Assembly (NCBI GenBank): GCA_030614785.1
Contig: JAUWTJ010000011.1
Span: 1 to 64,000, forward strand
DNA length: 64,000 nt
Direction: 5' to 3'
From: Alphaproteobacteria bacterium
GTDB lineage: Bacteria; Pseudomonadota; Alphaproteobacteria; M2410
Of this stretch, positions 50,034 to 61,434 are shown one piece after another. The notes below the pieces were generated by a model that was not told where the DNA came from, made no database searches, and saw nothing but the letters and a program-made list of their open reading frames with translations. Each line of letters opens with the position of its first letter. Positions within the stretch are counted from its first letter, which is position 1. Position numbers and translations under genes: made by a program.

Positions 50034-51401
50034 ATGATTGAAAAAATACTAATTGCCAATCGCGGTGAAATTGCCCTGCGTATCCACCGTGCGGCGCAGG
50101 AAATGGGCATCAAGACCGTGGCCATCCATTCCACGGCGGATGCCGATGCCATGCATGTGCGTCTGGCAGACATGAGCGTGTGTATTGGTCCGCCGCCGTC
50201 GGCCAAATCCTATCTCAATATTCCGGCGATATTGACCGCATGCCAGATCACCGGCGCGGACGCCGTGCACCCTGGTTACGGGTTCCTGTCCGAAAACGCC
50301 CGGTTCGCAGAGATCCTGGAAGAACACAGTCTCACCTTTATCGGCCCAAAAGCGGAGCATATCCGTTTGATGGGCGACAAGATTTCCGCCAAGGATGCGG
50401 TCAGAAAAGCCGGAATTCCAGTAGTTCCCGGCTCGGCTGGCGATGTGGCAACGGCCGAGGACGCAGCGCGGCTGTGTGCCGACATGGGGTATCCGGTGAT
50501 TATCAAGGCGGCCTCGGGCGGTGGCGGCAAGGGCATGCGCGTTGTCAGATCTGAAGCCGAGATCACCGAGGCGCTGGCCAATACGCGCCGCGAGGCCAAG
50601 GTCAATTTTGGCGACGATACGGTTTACATTGAAAAGTTCCTCGAGAATCCGCGCCACATCGAAGTGCAGGTCATTGCCGATGCACACGGCAACGTCGTTC
50701 ATCTCGGCGAACGGGATTGCTCCTTACAAAGACGGCATCAGAAAGTTCTTGAAGAAGCGCCAAGTCCTGTCCTGACAGCTATTGAACGCGAAGCGATCGG
50801 CAAGACCGTCGTCGACGCTGTCAAGTCTCTGGGATACCTCGGCGTGGGAACGGTGGAATTTCTCTACGAGAATGGTGAGTTTTACTTCATCGAGATGAAT
50901 ACACGGCTGCAGGTTGAACATCCTGTGACAGAGATGATCACGCGACTTGATCTGGTGCGCGAGCAGATCCGCATTGCCAATGGTGAAGAGCTTGGCTACA
51001 GCCAGGATGATATCCGGTTTATCGGACACTCTATCGAATGCCGAATTAATGCCGAAGACCCGGTGACCTTCACGCCGTCACCCGGCAAGATAAAGGATTT
51101 CCATCAGGCCGGCGGTCTTGGCGTGCGGTTTGATTCCGGGGTTTATACCGGTTATTCAATCCCGCCCTACTACGACAGCCTGATCGGCAAGCTGATTGTT
51201 CACGGCATGAACCGTGAAGAATGCATCATGCGTCTTCAAAGGTCGCTGCACGAACTGGTTATTTCAGGGGTCAAGACGACCATTCCCCTGTTTGAGGATC
51301 TGATTGCGAACGAGGACTTTCTCAGCGGCAACTACGATATCAACTGGCTGGAAAAATACCTGAGCCGTGAACAACCAGGCGAGGATGACTTGAAAAAGTG
51401 A
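50034..51401 (+). CDS. accC: Biotin carboxylase of acetyl-CoA carboxylase
   Basis: [59 protein letters not shown]. Confidence 0.97.
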   Translation: MIEKILIANRGEIALRIHRAAQEMGIKTVAIHSTADADAMHVRLADMSVCIGPPPSAKSYLNIPAILTACQITGADAVHPGYGFLSENARFAEILEEHSLTFIGPKAEHIRLMGDKISAKDAVRKAGIPVVPGSAGDVATAEDAARLCADMGYPVIIKAASGGGGKGMRVVRSEAEITEALANTRREAKVNFGDDTVYIEKFLENPRHIEVQVIADAHGNVVHLGERDCSLQRRHQKVLEEAPSPVLTAIEREAIGKTVVDAVKSLGYLGVGTVEFLYENGEFYFIEMNTRLQVEHPVTEMITRLDLVREQIRIANGEELGYSQDDIRFIGHSIECRINAEDPVTFTPSPGKIKDFHQAGGLGVRFDSGVYTGYSIPPYYDSLIGKLIVHGMNREECIMRLQRSLHELVISGVKTTIPLFEDLIANEDFLSGNYDINWLEKYLSREQPGEDDLKK

Positions 51402-52096
51402 CGGATGTGACCCCGGAGCTTCTGCTGGGCGCCTATGCTGAAGGGGTTTTCCCGATGGCGGAGGACCGTTTCGATCCGACGCTGTACTGGTATGACCCCG
51501 AATTCAGAGGGATATTGCCGCTTGATACCTTTCACTGTCCCCGCCGACTGAAAAAGACCGTTCGGTCCGAGCTCTATCATGTCACCTTTGACCATGACTT
51601 CGGCCAGGTCATCAGATCCTGCGCCAAACCTGCCAGAGGACGGCGTACAACATGGATCAATGACAGGATTGTCGAGCTTTACACGTCCCTCTTTGAACGA
51701 GGTTTTGCTCACAGTATTGAGTGCTGGAAGGACAATGAGCTTGTCGGCGGGCTCTACGGCGTGGCGCTCGGCCGCGCGTTCTTTGGTGAAAGCATGTTCT
51801 CGCGGCAACGTGACGCCAGCAAGGTTGCCCTCGTTTATCTGGTAGCGCGGCTAAAATACGGTGGTTATGAGCTGCTCGACACCCAGTTCATTACCGACCA
51901 CCTGCAACAATTTGGCGCTGCAGAAATTACACGGGCAGAGTACAAAGACAGGCTTGCGACCGCTGTTCAGTCTGCCGTCGTTACCGACGTATCTGCGGGT
52001 ACGATGTCACTTTCAGCGGATGTCTCGACATTTTCCTCAATGCCAGATTCGGCAGACGGATCAGCCATTTTGCAGTCAATTAGCCAGACATCATAG
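51398..52096 (+). CDS. aat: Leucyl/phenylalanyl-tRNA-protein transferase
   Basis: [17 protein letters not shown]...[48 protein letters not shown]. Confidence 0.95.
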   Translation: MTDVTPELLLGAYAEGVFPMAEDRFDPTLYWYDPEFRGILPLDTFHCPRRLKKTVRSELYHVTFDHDFGQVIRSCAKPARGRRTTWINDRIVELYTSLFERGFAHSIECWKDNELVGGLYGVALGRAFFGESMFSRQRDASKVALVYLVARLKYGGYELLDTQFITDHLQQFGAAEITRAEYKDRLATAVQSAVVTDVSAGTMSLSADVSTFSSMPDSADGSAILQSISQTS

Positions 52097-52677
52097 ACGG
52101 GATGCTCAACGGCATTCAAGCCCGGGCTCGAAGCAAACATCCAGCCGCTGAAGACGCGCTGCTTGTCTTCGCTTAATTTTTTCTCATCAACCTGCACAAA
52201 AGCTGTCGTATTGGGTGCGTCCTCGGGAGGCTGTTTATCGCACCGTCTGACATTGACCTCAAGGCGTCCAAACATGACCGGCTGATTGACTGGTGCCTCA
52301 AACAGCCATACGCGTGCCGTGACCTTGTCCAACCCGCGCATGACGGCAATATCCCAGCCCGGCGTCTCATCACGCAGACCTCCCGACGCTGGCACATCGG
52401 ACAGACCATCAATATTCAGGTTGCCATCCGGGCCCTCTGAGACGGTTTTCTGGCGTCCCTCCTCCAGAAAATCCAGCGTGTCAAAGAAATCTACCTCGTC
52501 GCTTTCGTTTGCGCCTTTCGTGGTACCGTCATTTGCTTCGCCTTGATAGGGCATGGCGACAGGGTCAGAGGCCTCATCCTGCGCCCAAAGGGGCAATGAC
52601 ACGCTGATGCAGCCTGCCAACAGGGCGGCGGTCACTAGCGATTTAAAGGTAATGTGGATGGGTCCTTGCTCCTTCAC
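51967..52677 (-). CDS. DUF2155 domain-containing exported protein
   Basis: [83 protein letters not shown]. Confidence 0.88.
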   Translation of the reverse strand: MKEQGPIHITFKSLVTAALLAGCISVSLPLWAQDEASDPVAMPYQGEANDGTTKGANESDEVDFFDTLDFLEEGRQKTVSEGPDGNLNIDGLSDVPASGGLRDETPGWDIAVMRGLDKVTARVWLFEAPVNQPVMFGRLEVNVRRCDKQPPEDAPNTTAFVQVDEKKLSEDKQRVFSGWMFASSPGLNAVEHPVYDVWLIDCKMADPSAESGIEENVETSAESDIVPADTSVTTAD

Positions 52678-52686
52678 GAAGCCCGC

Positions 52687-53163
52687 CTACGGGGCCTGGT
52701 CCTTTGCTTCGTCATTACCGCCGGTGAAGCTGAAAATGGCCTGACCGATCAGAGACATGATATCGACCGAACCCTGTGTAAATTCGATCTCGTCGCCCGC
52801 TTCCAGAATATCCATTGACCCACCTGCATCAAGCGCAACATAGGCTCCGCCGAGCAGACCATCAGAGGCGACCTTGGCAGATGAGTCCGTCGGCAAATCT
52901 ATCCCCTTGTCGATGGAAATTTCGATCTGCGCCAGAAAGCTATCTGAATTTAGTGTCTGATTTGTGACCGTACCAATCTTGATGCCGGACATACGCACGT
53001 CACTGCCAACGGCGAGGCCATCGACCCGGTCAAACGATGCCAACAACGTATAACTGTCGCTGGAACCAGACATATCCGCCGCATTATAGGCGTAAACAAG
53101 AAAGAAACCGGCGACGGCAAGCACCGCGGTTCCGACCAGTGTCTCAATAATCTTGTTGCCCAT
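52687..53163 (-). CDS. mlaD: MlaD-family outer membrane lipid asymmetry protein
   Basis: ETLVGTAVLAVAGFFLVYAYN...YTLLASFDRVDGLAVGSDVRMSGIKIGTV. Confidence 0.9.
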   Translation of the reverse strand: MGNKIIETLVGTAVLAVAGFFLVYAYNAADMSGSSDSYTLLASFDRVDGLAVGSDVRMSGIKIGTVTNQTLNSDSFLAQIEISIDKGIDLPTDSSAKVASDGLLGGAYVALDAGGSMDILEAGDEIEFTQGSVDIMSLIGQAIFSFTGGNDEAKDQAP

Positions 53164-53237
53164 TATATCCCCGCTACAAGAGATGCCTGTTGATTCTTCA
53201 GCACCTGATTACGCTACGCACTTGAAGCTCCGGCCCG

Positions 53238-53639
53238 CTACTCGGGGACCCAAGCTTGATAATCTCCCGTACCCTGCACGCGCTGGCCGCCTTCCCACAG
53301 GCTACCCCCAGGGTGATAAGCTTCGCTGGTCCCGGTCATATTTGGAACGCCGGGTTTTTCCCACGCCTTGACGACAAAGGGTTCCTGAATCGGTGTTTTG
53401 TCAAACGTGTAGTGTAACCACCCGTGCCAATCGGCCGAAATCCGACTGGCTTCGGCATAGCCGTTATAAATTACCCAGCGACGCTTGAGACCGGCGGCCT
53501 TGCTGGCCTTGCTTTCCTCATAGTATCTGTTGCCCTGCTCATCGCGTCCCACCAGGATGCCGCGCTTGCGAGTGAACCACCAGGTTCCAACAGTGGTTCC
53601 ATTCCACCAGGTGAACAGCGTCTTCAGCAATTTAATCAT
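53238..53639 (-). CDS. NDUFA12-family NADH:ubiquinone oxidoreductase accessory subunit
   Basis: GTWWFTRKRGILVGRDEQGNRYYEESKASK...RRWVIYNGYAEASRISADWHGWLHYTFDKTP. Confidence 0.93.
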   Translation of the reverse strand: MIKLLKTLFTWWNGTTVGTWWFTRKRGILVGRDEQGNRYYEESKASKAAGLKRRWVIYNGYAEASRISADWHGWLHYTFDKTPIQEPFVVKAWEKPGVPNMTGTSEAYHPGGSLWEGGQRVQGTGDYQAWVPE

Positions 53640-53788
53640 GTTCTTTCGCTTCCTGGCCTGCCGTCCTTTGGACTTGATGGCAGAACCTGTTAACCATCAT
53701 CGTTTTCGAATATGCCACCGGCTCATTCCACCGTCCACATCAGCGGACATTAAACCGGATTTTCAAGGCGATTTATTGACGCAGCGTG

Positions 53789-54373
53789 TCAATCAAGCAC
53801 CCAGGCATCGCCTTCCTGGCTTGTATCCGGCGTATTTTCAACTGTTTTCGTTTCCGTCAGCTTCGCACGAGGTAATAGCCCGTCATAGACCAGATCACTG
53901 GAAGATGCATCGGTTGCTTTGGATTTTGCAACATATTGCGATCCGCGCAGCTGATAAATCACACGCGAGGAGATTACCTTGTCGATTCGGTTGACCATGG
54001 CCTGAGGTTCAACCGGTTTCACCATGATACCGTTAATGCCGGCGAGCAGCGCAGCCTTGATGGTTTCCTGCGCAGAATTACCGGTCAGGGCGATCACCGG
54101 GGTCCGCGGATCGATACCCCCATTACCCGACCGGATTTTCTGTGTGAGGGCAAGGCCGTTCATCGGCTTCATATTCAAGTCGGTAATGACAAGATTTGCA
54201 TGTGATTCACTCAGCAGTGCCAGCGCTTCGGCACCATCCGACGCTGTACGCAGGGACGAAACACAAAAGGATTTCAATATTTTACTGATGATTTCTACGA
54301 CAGCACGATTATCGTCCACAAAAACGATATCAAGCTCACGGAGCAATCTGGCCTGCTTTTCACTTATGATCAT
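53789..54373 (-). CDS. Response regulator (receiver domain, no recognised output domain)
   Basis: DIVFVDDNRAVVEIISKILKSF...NLVITDLNMKPMNGLALTQKIR...GINGIMVKPVEPQAMVNRI. Confidence 0.88.
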   Translation of the reverse strand: MIISEKQARLLRELDIVFVDDNRAVVEIISKILKSFCVSSLRTASDGAEALALLSESHANLVITDLNMKPMNGLALTQKIRSGNGGIDPRTPVIALTGNSAQETIKAALLAGINGIMVKPVEPQAMVNRIDKVISSRVIYQLRGSQYVAKSKATDASSSDLVYDGLLPRAKLTETKTVENTPDTSQEGDAWVLD

Positions 54374-54924
54374 GATCGAAAAATCATCCCGTCCGCATCA
54401 CTGATTCTTATCGATTCGCCTGATCTGGCGACTACAGTTCTCCCGCAAAACGGGCTTTCCGTTCGTCCTGATTATGCTGCAGGCTCCTTCAACAGAGGGT
54501 TAACTCAGTCCGTTGGATTTGACTGAAACTGAATTTTTCCATGCGATGATCCATAATGTTCAAAGTCCGATCCTAAAGGTTAATTTCACTCCGCTGGAAG
54601 GTCTTCACCGAAGTTCAAGTGACGTCTGGACTTTCTCAATTTCCTGAAAATCGACGAATCCTGTCAAGCGCAATATGTTGTATTTTGACTGCGATTTAAC
54701 ACAAAATCTATTGCCAGATCGGTCATACTTTTCTACAGTTTGTGTCAGCTCAGAGGCGCGGCACAAGATGATGTGTTTTCTCCCCATCATCGGAGTCGCA
54801 CCCTTTTTCTACAATTGAATCAGTAATTTAGGCGGCACGAACCAATCGGGGGCGTTTCGCCAAGAAGGCTCTTTCCCCCATTTGGGCCTTTTGAACATGA
54901 CAACGCGAATAGAAGAGGCAATCG

Positions 54925-57900
54925 ATGCGTATCTCACGACGGTTCACAGAAGCAGACACATCCCCCTATGCAAATATCGAATTCCGCCGAACGCGAAGTG
55001 AGATTAAAAACCCCGATGGCTCGATTGTTTTTGAGCTTGATAACATTGAAGTCCCGGCAAGCTGGAGCCAGGTTGCGGGCGACGTCATTGCACAAAAGTA
55101 TTTCCGCAAGGCCGGCGTCCCGGCGGCGACCAAACCTGTTTCTGAAGACCGCGTGCCTGACTGGTTGTCACGCCACGTACCGGACGAGGACGCTCTGGCC
55201 ACGCTGCCTGAGGACGAACGCTTTACCTCCGAGATCAGCTCGAAGCAGGTCTTTGATCGTTTGGCCGGCACCTGGACCTATTGGGGCTGGAAGGGCGGAT
55301 ATTTCGACTCAGAAGATGATGCCCTGGCCTTTCACGACGAGATGTGTTTCATGCTCGCCACGCAAAAGGCCGCTCCCAACAGTCCGCAATGGTTCAACAC
55401 CGGTATTCACTGGGCCTATGGAATCGATGGTCCGGCGCAGGGACATTACTATGTCGATTACCGCACCGGGAAATTAACCCCCTCAAAGAGCGCCTACAAA
55501 CATCCGCAACCTCATGCCTGCTTCATTCAGGGGGTCAAGGACGACCTTGTCGGCGATGGCGGCATCATGGACCTTTGGACCCGCGAGGCCCGGCTGTTCA
55601 AATATGGATCCGGAACAGGCTCGAATTTCTCTGATATTCGCGGCGAGGACGAACTTCTTTCAGGTGGCGGGAAATCCTCCGGCCTCATGAGCTTCCTGAA
55701 AATTGGTGACCGCGCTGCAGGCGCTATCAAATCCGGCGGGACGACGCGCCGCGCCGCCAAAATGGTGGTGGTCGATGTTGACCATCCCGATGTTGAGGCG
55801 TTCATCGACTGGAAAGTCAAGGAAGAGCGCAAGGTCGCCGCGCTTGTTACTGGCTCGAAGATCGTGCGCCAGCATCTCGTTTCCATCATGAAGGCTTGCG
55901 TCAATTGCGAAGCAGACGGCGACGATTGCTTTGACCCGAAAAAGAACCCAGCTCTCAAACGCGAAATCCGTGCGGCAAAGAAGAGCCTGGTGCCGGAGAA
56001 CTACATCTACCGCGTCGTCCAGTTCGCCAAACAAGGCTACAAGGAAATCGAATTTGAGGCCTATGATACCGATTGGGACAGCGAAGCCTATCGCACTGTC
56101 TCCGGTCAAAACTCCAATAATTCCATACGGGTAACAGATGAATTTCTGAATTTGGTTGAACGTGGTGATGACTGGAACCTGATCCGGCGCAAGGACAAGT
56201 CTGTTGCAAAGACTGTCAATGCGGCCGAGCTGTGGGATCAAATCGGGCAGGCCGCATGGCAGAGCGCAGATCCGGGTATTCAGTTCCACACGACGATCAA
56301 CGACTGGCACACCTGTCCCGAAAGCGGCCCGATCCGCGCATCGAACCCGTGCTCGGAATACATGTTCCTTGATGACACGGCCTGTAACCTTGCCTCTCTC
56401 AACCTGCTGGCCTTCCGCAATGAAGACGGCTCCGTGGATGTGGAGGGGTTTGAACACGCCGTGCGTCTGTGGACCATGGTACTGGAAATCTCGGTGATGA
56501 TGGCACAATTTCCGTCACAGGAAATCGCACAGCTGTCCTATAATTTCCGCACCCTGGGGCTTGGCTACGCCAATATCGGTGGCTTCCTGATGGCATCGGG
56601 CATTCCCTATGACAGTGCCGAGGGCCGCTCGATCGCCGGGGCCTTTGCTGCCCTTATGACCGGGGCCTCCTATGCAACATCCGCCGAAATGGCCAAGGAG
56701 CTTGGTCCCTTCCCCGGGTTCCGTGACAACCGCGACGCCATGCACAAGGTAATCCGAAACCACCGCCGGGCGGCTTATGGCGTCAGTGATGGCGGCGCCA
56801 GCGCACTCGACCGGGAATTTGGCTCCTATGAAGGACTGCACGTTGCTCCGGTCGCACTCGACATCGCAAATTGTCCGCTGGATGACGTAGTTCTGGCCGC
56901 TCAGCTGGCATGGGACCGCGCCCTTGAAGTTGGCATGGACAATGGTTTCCGCAATGCGCAGACCTCTGTTATTGCGCCAACAGGCACCATCGGTCTGGTG
57001 ATGGATTGTGACACCACAGGCATTGAGCCGGACTTCGCGCTGGTGAAGTTCAAGAAGCTGGCCGGTGGCGGTTACTTCAAGATTATCAATCGCACGGTGC
57101 CGACGGCGCTCAAGACCCTGGGCTATGACCAGGCACAGATTGAGGAGATCATCCAATATGCAGTCGGCCACGGCACGCTTGAGGGCTCCAATGCCCTGAG
57201 CACCGAAAGCCTGCGGGCGAAAGGTTTCACGGATACGGAACTTGCTGCGGTGGATGCCGCGTTGGGCGAGGCTTTTGACATCCGCTTTGTGTTCAATAAA
57301 TGGACCCTCGGTGAGGCATTCTGCAGAAACATCTTGAAGATCTCAGCCGAAGCCCTTGATGATATTGACTTTGATCTGCTTTCCAGTATCGGCTATTCGA
57401 AAGACGAAATTGATGCCGCCAACATTCACGTCTGCGGCGCGATGACCCTCGAAGGCGCCCCCTACCTGAAAGACGAGCACCTGCCAGTGTTTGATTGCGC
57501 CAACCCCTGCGGTCGGATCGGCAAACGCTATCTGTCCTGGGAAAGCCACATCCGCATCATGGCAGCTGCCCAGCCGTTTATCTCCGGCGCGATTTCCAAA
57601 ACCATCAATATGCCAAACGATGCGACCGTTGAAGAGTGCAAGGACGCCTATATGCTGTCCTGGCGTCTTGGCATCAAGGCCAACGCGCTTTACCGCGACG
57701 GCTCCAAACTCAGCCAGCCGTTGAATTCCCAGCTGCTTGAGGATGAAGACGACGATTTTGCTGAAGAGTTCCAGGAAAAGAACCGGGTTGAACAGACTCA
57801 GATCGTCACAGAGCGGGTAATTGAGAAGATCATCGAACGCGCCGCCTCTCGTCAGCGTCCGCCGGATCGCCGCAAGGGCTATATCCAAAAGGCCACGGTT

Positions 57901-58668
57901 GGCGGCCACAAGGTCTATCTCCACACCGGTGAGTATCAGGACGGCGAACTGGCCGAGATCTTCATCGACATGCACAAGGAAGGCGCAGCATTCCGCTCTC
58001 TCATGAACAACTTCGCCATCGGCGTTTCCATCGGGCTGCAGTACGGCGTGCCGCTGGACGAATATGTCGATGCCTTCACCTTCACCCGGTTTGAGCCAGC
58101 CGGTCTTGTTCAGGGCAATGACGCGATCAAGAATGCCACCTCGATCCTCGACTATGTGTTCCGCGAGCTGGCGATCTCCTACCTTGATCGCACCGATCTT
58201 GCCCATGTGGACACGACGGAGAATCCTTTCGAAGCGCTTGGGCAGGAAGACGAAAAAGTCAATGGCCATCACGAGGTAGCCGCAATACTTGATAACCCGG
58301 TTCAGGAGCTGGTTGACCGATTTGTCTCAAAAGGCTATCGCCGCGGGCATGAGGCCAACAACATCGTGGCGCTTCAGCCGGCGATGGCGGCGTCCCAGCC
58401 GGGCGGCGCAGCAAGGGCGCAGCACGCGGCGGCAAATGTTGCGGTTGAAGTCCAGCACATCCGTGAGATCGATACGGTAACGCTTCTGGCAGAAGAAGAA
58501 ATTCAGGTCATGGAAGCCAAAGTCGCTCCCAAGCCTGACCTCGCTCTACAGGCGCGAATGAGGGGCTATGAGGGCGACAGCTGCGGCTCGTGCGGCAACT
58601 TCACCCTGGTGCGCAACGGCACCTGCATGAAGTGCGACACCTGCGGCGGAACCTCGGGCTGCTCGTAA
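54925..58668 (+). CDS. nrdJ: Vitamin B12-dependent ribonucleoside-diphosphate reductase
   Basis: 1247 aa; [38 protein letters not shown]-terminal zinc-binding-like [28 protein letters not shown]. Confidence 0.95.
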   Translation: MRISRRFTEADTSPYANIEFRRTRSEIKNPDGSIVFELDNIEVPASWSQVAGDVIAQKYFRKAGVPAATKPVSEDRVPDWLSRHVPDEDALATLPEDERFTSEISSKQVFDRLAGTWTYWGWKGGYFDSEDDALAFHDEMCFMLATQKAAPNSPQWFNTGIHWAYGIDGPAQGHYYVDYRTGKLTPSKSAYKHPQPHACFIQGVKDDLVGDGGIMDLWTREARLFKYGSGTGSNFSDIRGEDELLSGGGKSSGLMSFLKIGDRAAGAIKSGGTTRRAAKMVVVDVDHPDVEAFIDWKVKEERKVAALVTGSKIVRQHLVSIMKACVNCEADGDDCFDPKKNPALKREIRAAKKSLVPENYIYRVVQFAKQGYKEIEFEAYDTDWDSEAYRTVSGQNSNNSIRVTDEFLNLVERGDDWNLIRRKDKSVAKTVNAAELWDQIGQAAWQSADPGIQFHTTINDWHTCPESGPIRASNPCSEYMFLDDTACNLASLNLLAFRNEDGSVDVEGFEHAVRLWTMVLEISVMMAQFPSQEIAQLSYNFRTLGLGYANIGGFLMASGIPYDSAEGRSIAGAFAALMTGASYATSAEMAKELGPFPGFRDNRDAMHKVIRNHRRAAYGVSDGGASALDREFGSYEGLHVAPVALDIANCPLDDVVLAAQLAWDRALEVGMDNGFRNAQTSVIAPTGTIGLVMDCDTTGIEPDFALVKFKKLAGGGYFKIINRTVPTALKTLGYDQAQIEEIIQYAVGHGTLEGSNALSTESLRAKGFTDTELAAVDAALGEAFDIRFVFNKWTLGEAFCRNILKISAEALDDIDFDLLSSIGYSKDEIDAANIHVCGAMTLEGAPYLKDEHLPVFDCANPCGRIGKRYLSWESHIRIMAAAQPFISGAISKTINMPNDATVEECKDAYMLSWRLGIKANALYRDGSKLSQPLNSQLLEDEDDDFAEEFQEKNRVEQTQIVTERVIEKIIERAASRQRPPDRRKGYIQKATVGGHKVYLHTGEYQDGELAEIFIDMHKEGAAFRSLMNNFAIGVSIGLQYGVPLDEYVDAFTFTRFEPAGLVQGNDAIKNATSILDYVFRELAISYLDRTDLAHVDTTENPFEALGQEDEKVNGHHEVAAILDNPVQELVDRFVSKGYRRGHEANNIVALQPAMAASQPGGAARAQHAAANVAVEVQHIREIDTVTLLAEEEIQVMEAKVAPKPDLALQARMRGYEGDSCGSCGNFTLVRNGTCMKCDTCGGTSGCS

Positions 58669-58741
58669 GCCTGCGAAACCGTTTGAAGGTTCAAGGGGCG
58701 CTTCTGATACGGGAGCGCCCCTCTTTCGTTGGGGAAACTCT

Positions 58742-59323
58742 ATGAAGACCATTTGTATCTTTACCGGTTCGAGCCCGGGTCATAACCCGCAACACGAGGC
58801 GGCGGCCCGCTCCCTTGGCGGCACGATCGCGGCGCGCGGCATGGGTATTGTCTATGGCGGTGCATCAATCGGGCTAATGGGTGCGGTAGCCGATGCCTGT
58901 CTTGATGCTGGCGGTTCTGTCATCGGGGTCATGCCGAAAGCCCTGGCTGATCTGGAGATCGCCCACAATGGCCTGACCGAACAGCACATCGTCGCGACCA
59001 TGCATGAACGCAAGGCCCTGATGGCAGACATGTCGGACGGCTTTCTGGCCCTGCCCGGCGGCCTTGGCACGCTTGATGAGCTGTTTGAAATCTGGACCTG
59101 GGCCCAGCTTGGCGAACACCAAAAGCCGGTGGCCATCCTGAACGTGAACGGTTTCTTTGATCCGTTGCTGGCGTATCTGGATCATGTGGTCGAGGAAGGT
59201 TTTATCAAGCCAGCACACCGGGACATGCTCATTGTGCATGAGACAGACGATGAGGTGCTCGATGCCATGACCTCCTACGACCCGCCAAGTGTCACAAAGA
59301 TCGTTTCCGAGTTTGACCTCTGA
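58742..59323 (+). CDS. TIGR00730/LOG family Rossmann-fold protein
   Basis: YGGASIGLMGAVADACLDAGGSVIGVMP; MHERKALMADMSDGFLALPGGLGTLDELFEIWTWAQLG (PGGxGTxxE). Confidence 0.92.
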   Translation: MKTICIFTGSSPGHNPQHEAAARSLGGTIAARGMGIVYGGASIGLMGAVADACLDAGGSVIGVMPKALADLEIAHNGLTEQHIVATMHERKALMADMSDGFLALPGGLGTLDELFEIWTWAQLGEHQKPVAILNVNGFFDPLLAYLDHVVEEGFIKPAHRDMLIVHETDDEVLDAMTSYDPPSVTKIVSEFDL

Positions 59324-59331
59324 TACCATGA

Positions 59332-59398
59332 TATGGGGTCAGACACCATCTCTTGAAACATGGTACCATGACTAAGCCACATGGTGTCTGACCCCATA
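59332..59398. repeat. Perfect 18-bp inverted repeat with a nested 12-bp palindrome
   Basis: TATGGGGTCAGACACCAT (59332-59349) / ATGGTGTCTGACCCCATA (59381-59398); nested CATGGTACCATG (59359-59370). Confidence 0.9.
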
Positions 59399-59410
59399 AC
59401 ATGTAACATG

Positions 59411-60553
59411 TTATTTCGGGACGTCCGGAAACACCGCCGCGATCCCGGCGAGGTAGTCACGCATATCTGACAGGTCCGGCTCGGTGACGAGGCTGAGGCA
59501 GACGATGATCACATCCTTTGACGGGATCACGATGATCGACTGTTCCTCGTGGCCGCGCGCCATAAAGGTGTCCGGCGGGAAAGCCGCCGTGGCATTGGCG
59601 ACCTGGGGTGGGTCAACGTAGCCATCGAGCCACCAGTGGGCGCCGTAACGGCCATTGGATGCCGGGGTCTCGATCCGCGCATGATCAACCCAGCCTTCCG
59701 GGATAAGACGCTTGCCGTCCCAAACACCGTCTCGCATGTAGAGCAGGCCAAAGCGGGCGTAGTCGCGGGCGGTCATGAAGATGAGCGACGAACCGATGAG
59801 GGTTCCACTGCCGTCAAACTCGGCCTCGTAGTTGCGAATGCCGAGCGGTTTGAAAAGCTCCTGGCTCATAAAGCTGCGATAGCTTTCCTCGGTTCCGCCT
59901 GACAAATCGCGCAACACACGGCTGATCATATTGGTGGTGCCGGATGAATAGGACCAGTGCTCGCCTGGCTCATGGATCAGGGGCTTGTCGGCTGCATAAT
60001 GCCCCATGTCACCATTGCCCTCGCCAAAAAGCATGGTGATCACATCGGAGGTCAGCATATCCTCATAGTCTTCGGAGAACTCAAGGCCTGAGGACATATG
60101 GAGCGCATCATCCAGGGTGATGGCCTGGCGCGGATCGTCGGTGCGCTCCTGCCATTCCGGGACTGGCAGGGGCGTATCGAGCGCGATCTTGCCATCGCGG
60201 ATCATGATGCCGGCCAGAGCGTGAGTGAAGCTCTTGCCCATGGACCATGAGACCAGTTTGCTGTCCGCCCCAAAGCCTGTGTCGTACTGCTCGGCGGCAA
60301 CCCCGCCGCGATGCACCACCAGAACCGCACGGATCCCCTGCAGGGCCTTCGGCGCATCCGCCTCGAACGCGCGCGCAACGAGGGCATCCAGTTCGACCTT
60401 CGAATAGTCGCCGCCGGGAACATCCTGCGGCCAGACTTCAGTCGGCCAGGCGCGATCACCTGGTTGCGGCGGCAGCGAAACCAGATCCGCTGACAGTGCG
60501 GGGCTGGCGATGAGCCCGAAGGCGATGAGAAGTGTTATCCAACGAGTTTGCAT
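59411..60553 (-). CDS. Serine hydrolase (class C beta-lactamase-like)
   Basis: SWSMGKSFTHALAGIMIRDGKI (SxxK); HWSYSSGTTNMISRVLRDLSGG (YxS/N-type); signal peptide. Confidence 0.9.
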   Translation of the reverse strand: MQTRWITLLIAFGLIASPALSADLVSLPPQPGDRAWPTEVWPQDVPGGDYSKVELDALVARAFEADAPKALQGIRAVLVVHRGGVAAEQYDTGFGADSKLVSWSMGKSFTHALAGIMIRDGKIALDTPLPVPEWQERTDDPRQAITLDDALHMSSGLEFSEDYEDMLTSDVITMLFGEGNGDMGHYAADKPLIHEPGEHWSYSSGTTNMISRVLRDLSGGTEESYRSFMSQELFKPLGIRNYEAEFDGSGTLIGSSLIFMTARDYARFGLLYMRDGVWDGKRLIPEGWVDHARIETPASNGRYGAHWWLDGYVDPPQVANATAAFPPDTFMARGHEEQSIIVIPSKDVIIVCLSLVTEPDLSDMRDYLAGIAAVFPDVPK

Positions 60554-60819
60554 CCCTCGCCCTCCGTGTATTGGGCTTTCGCCTTGATGAAAAACAGCAC
60601 AGACGCGTTTACCTGCTTCTTGTCAGCATCATTCTTCAGCGAAATCTGACTGGCCACTTCAGGCAGGTCAGCGGCGCAAGACTGCGCGTCGCGTTCGACC
60701 ACATAGATGCAGGAACAGGTCATTTTTGCTACATATCGCACGGCCACATCCGTCGACTTCACGAAGTCACAGCCGGGCAGAAGCAACACGATTGCAGCCA
60801 GGGCAATCAGCTTTATTCG
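60535..60819 (-). CDS. Small Cys-containing predicted lipoprotein
   Basis: MRIKLIALAAIVLLLPGCDF lipobox; overlaps serine hydrolase start by about 19 bp. Confidence 0.65.
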   Translation of the reverse strand, partial: RIKLIALAAIVLLLPGCDFVKSTDVAVRYVAKMTCSCIYVVERDAQSCAADLPEVASQISLKNDADKKQVNASVLFFIKAKAQYTEGEGCKLVG

Positions 60820-60864
60820 CATGATTTTCACTCCTTTTTTCTTCAATTTGTCTGGCTAATATCT

Positions 60865-61425
60865 CTAACCGACATGAGTAACCGCTTCGCCGCCAAGCGA
60901 TACCATTTTTATCTCACCGTCCACCACATCCACAACCGGGATCGAGCAATTGTCCGGGCGGAAGCAGACGACGCGGTCATCGCCGAGCGCATGGCCAGCG
61001 ATGACGTTGATGGCGACGTAGTGGGAAAACACCACCGTGTCCTGGTTGATACCTTTTGCGGTTTCGACGACGTAGTCGCGCCAGCCTTGAGAAGCCGCAT
61101 CGGCTTCGGCCCATGCGCCGCTCATGACGCCGCGCAGCCACTCGCTGCGTTTCGACAGGTCTTCCATTGGCGACGGGATTTCAGAAACGCCGCGCTCGAT
61201 GGTCGGCGCGCGCTCCCAGGCCCGGCATAGCGGTGTTGATGTTTCCTGACAGCGCTTGAGCGGGCTGGAGATAATCGGGACCGGGCCTGTCTTCGCCAAC
61301 GTCTGCATCATGGCCTCTGCGGCCTTGTGGGCCTGCTCGAGACCAAGAGCGCTGAGACCCGGGTCATGATCTTCGCCAAAGCCTGCCGCGGCCTCGCCGT
61401 GCCGAATGAAGTATAGTCTAGCCAT
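60865..61425 (-). CDS. Histidine phosphatase family protein
   Basis: MARLYFIRHGEAAAGFGEDHDPGLSALGLEQAHKAAEAM (RHG motif). Confidence 0.92.
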   Translation of the reverse strand: MARLYFIRHGEAAAGFGEDHDPGLSALGLEQAHKAAEAMMQTLAKTGPVPIISSPLKRCQETSTPLCRAWERAPTIERGVSEIPSPMEDLSKRSEWLRGVMSGAWAEADAASQGWRDYVVETAKGINQDTVVFSHYVAINVIAGHALGDDRVVCFRPDNCSIPVVDVVDGEIKMVSLGGEAVTHVG

Positions 61426-61434
61426 TTTATGTCC

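Noticed and set aside
54605-54790. 61-aa minus-strand ORF upstream of nrdJ
   Set aside because: Short, no recognisable motif; cannot be supported as coding.
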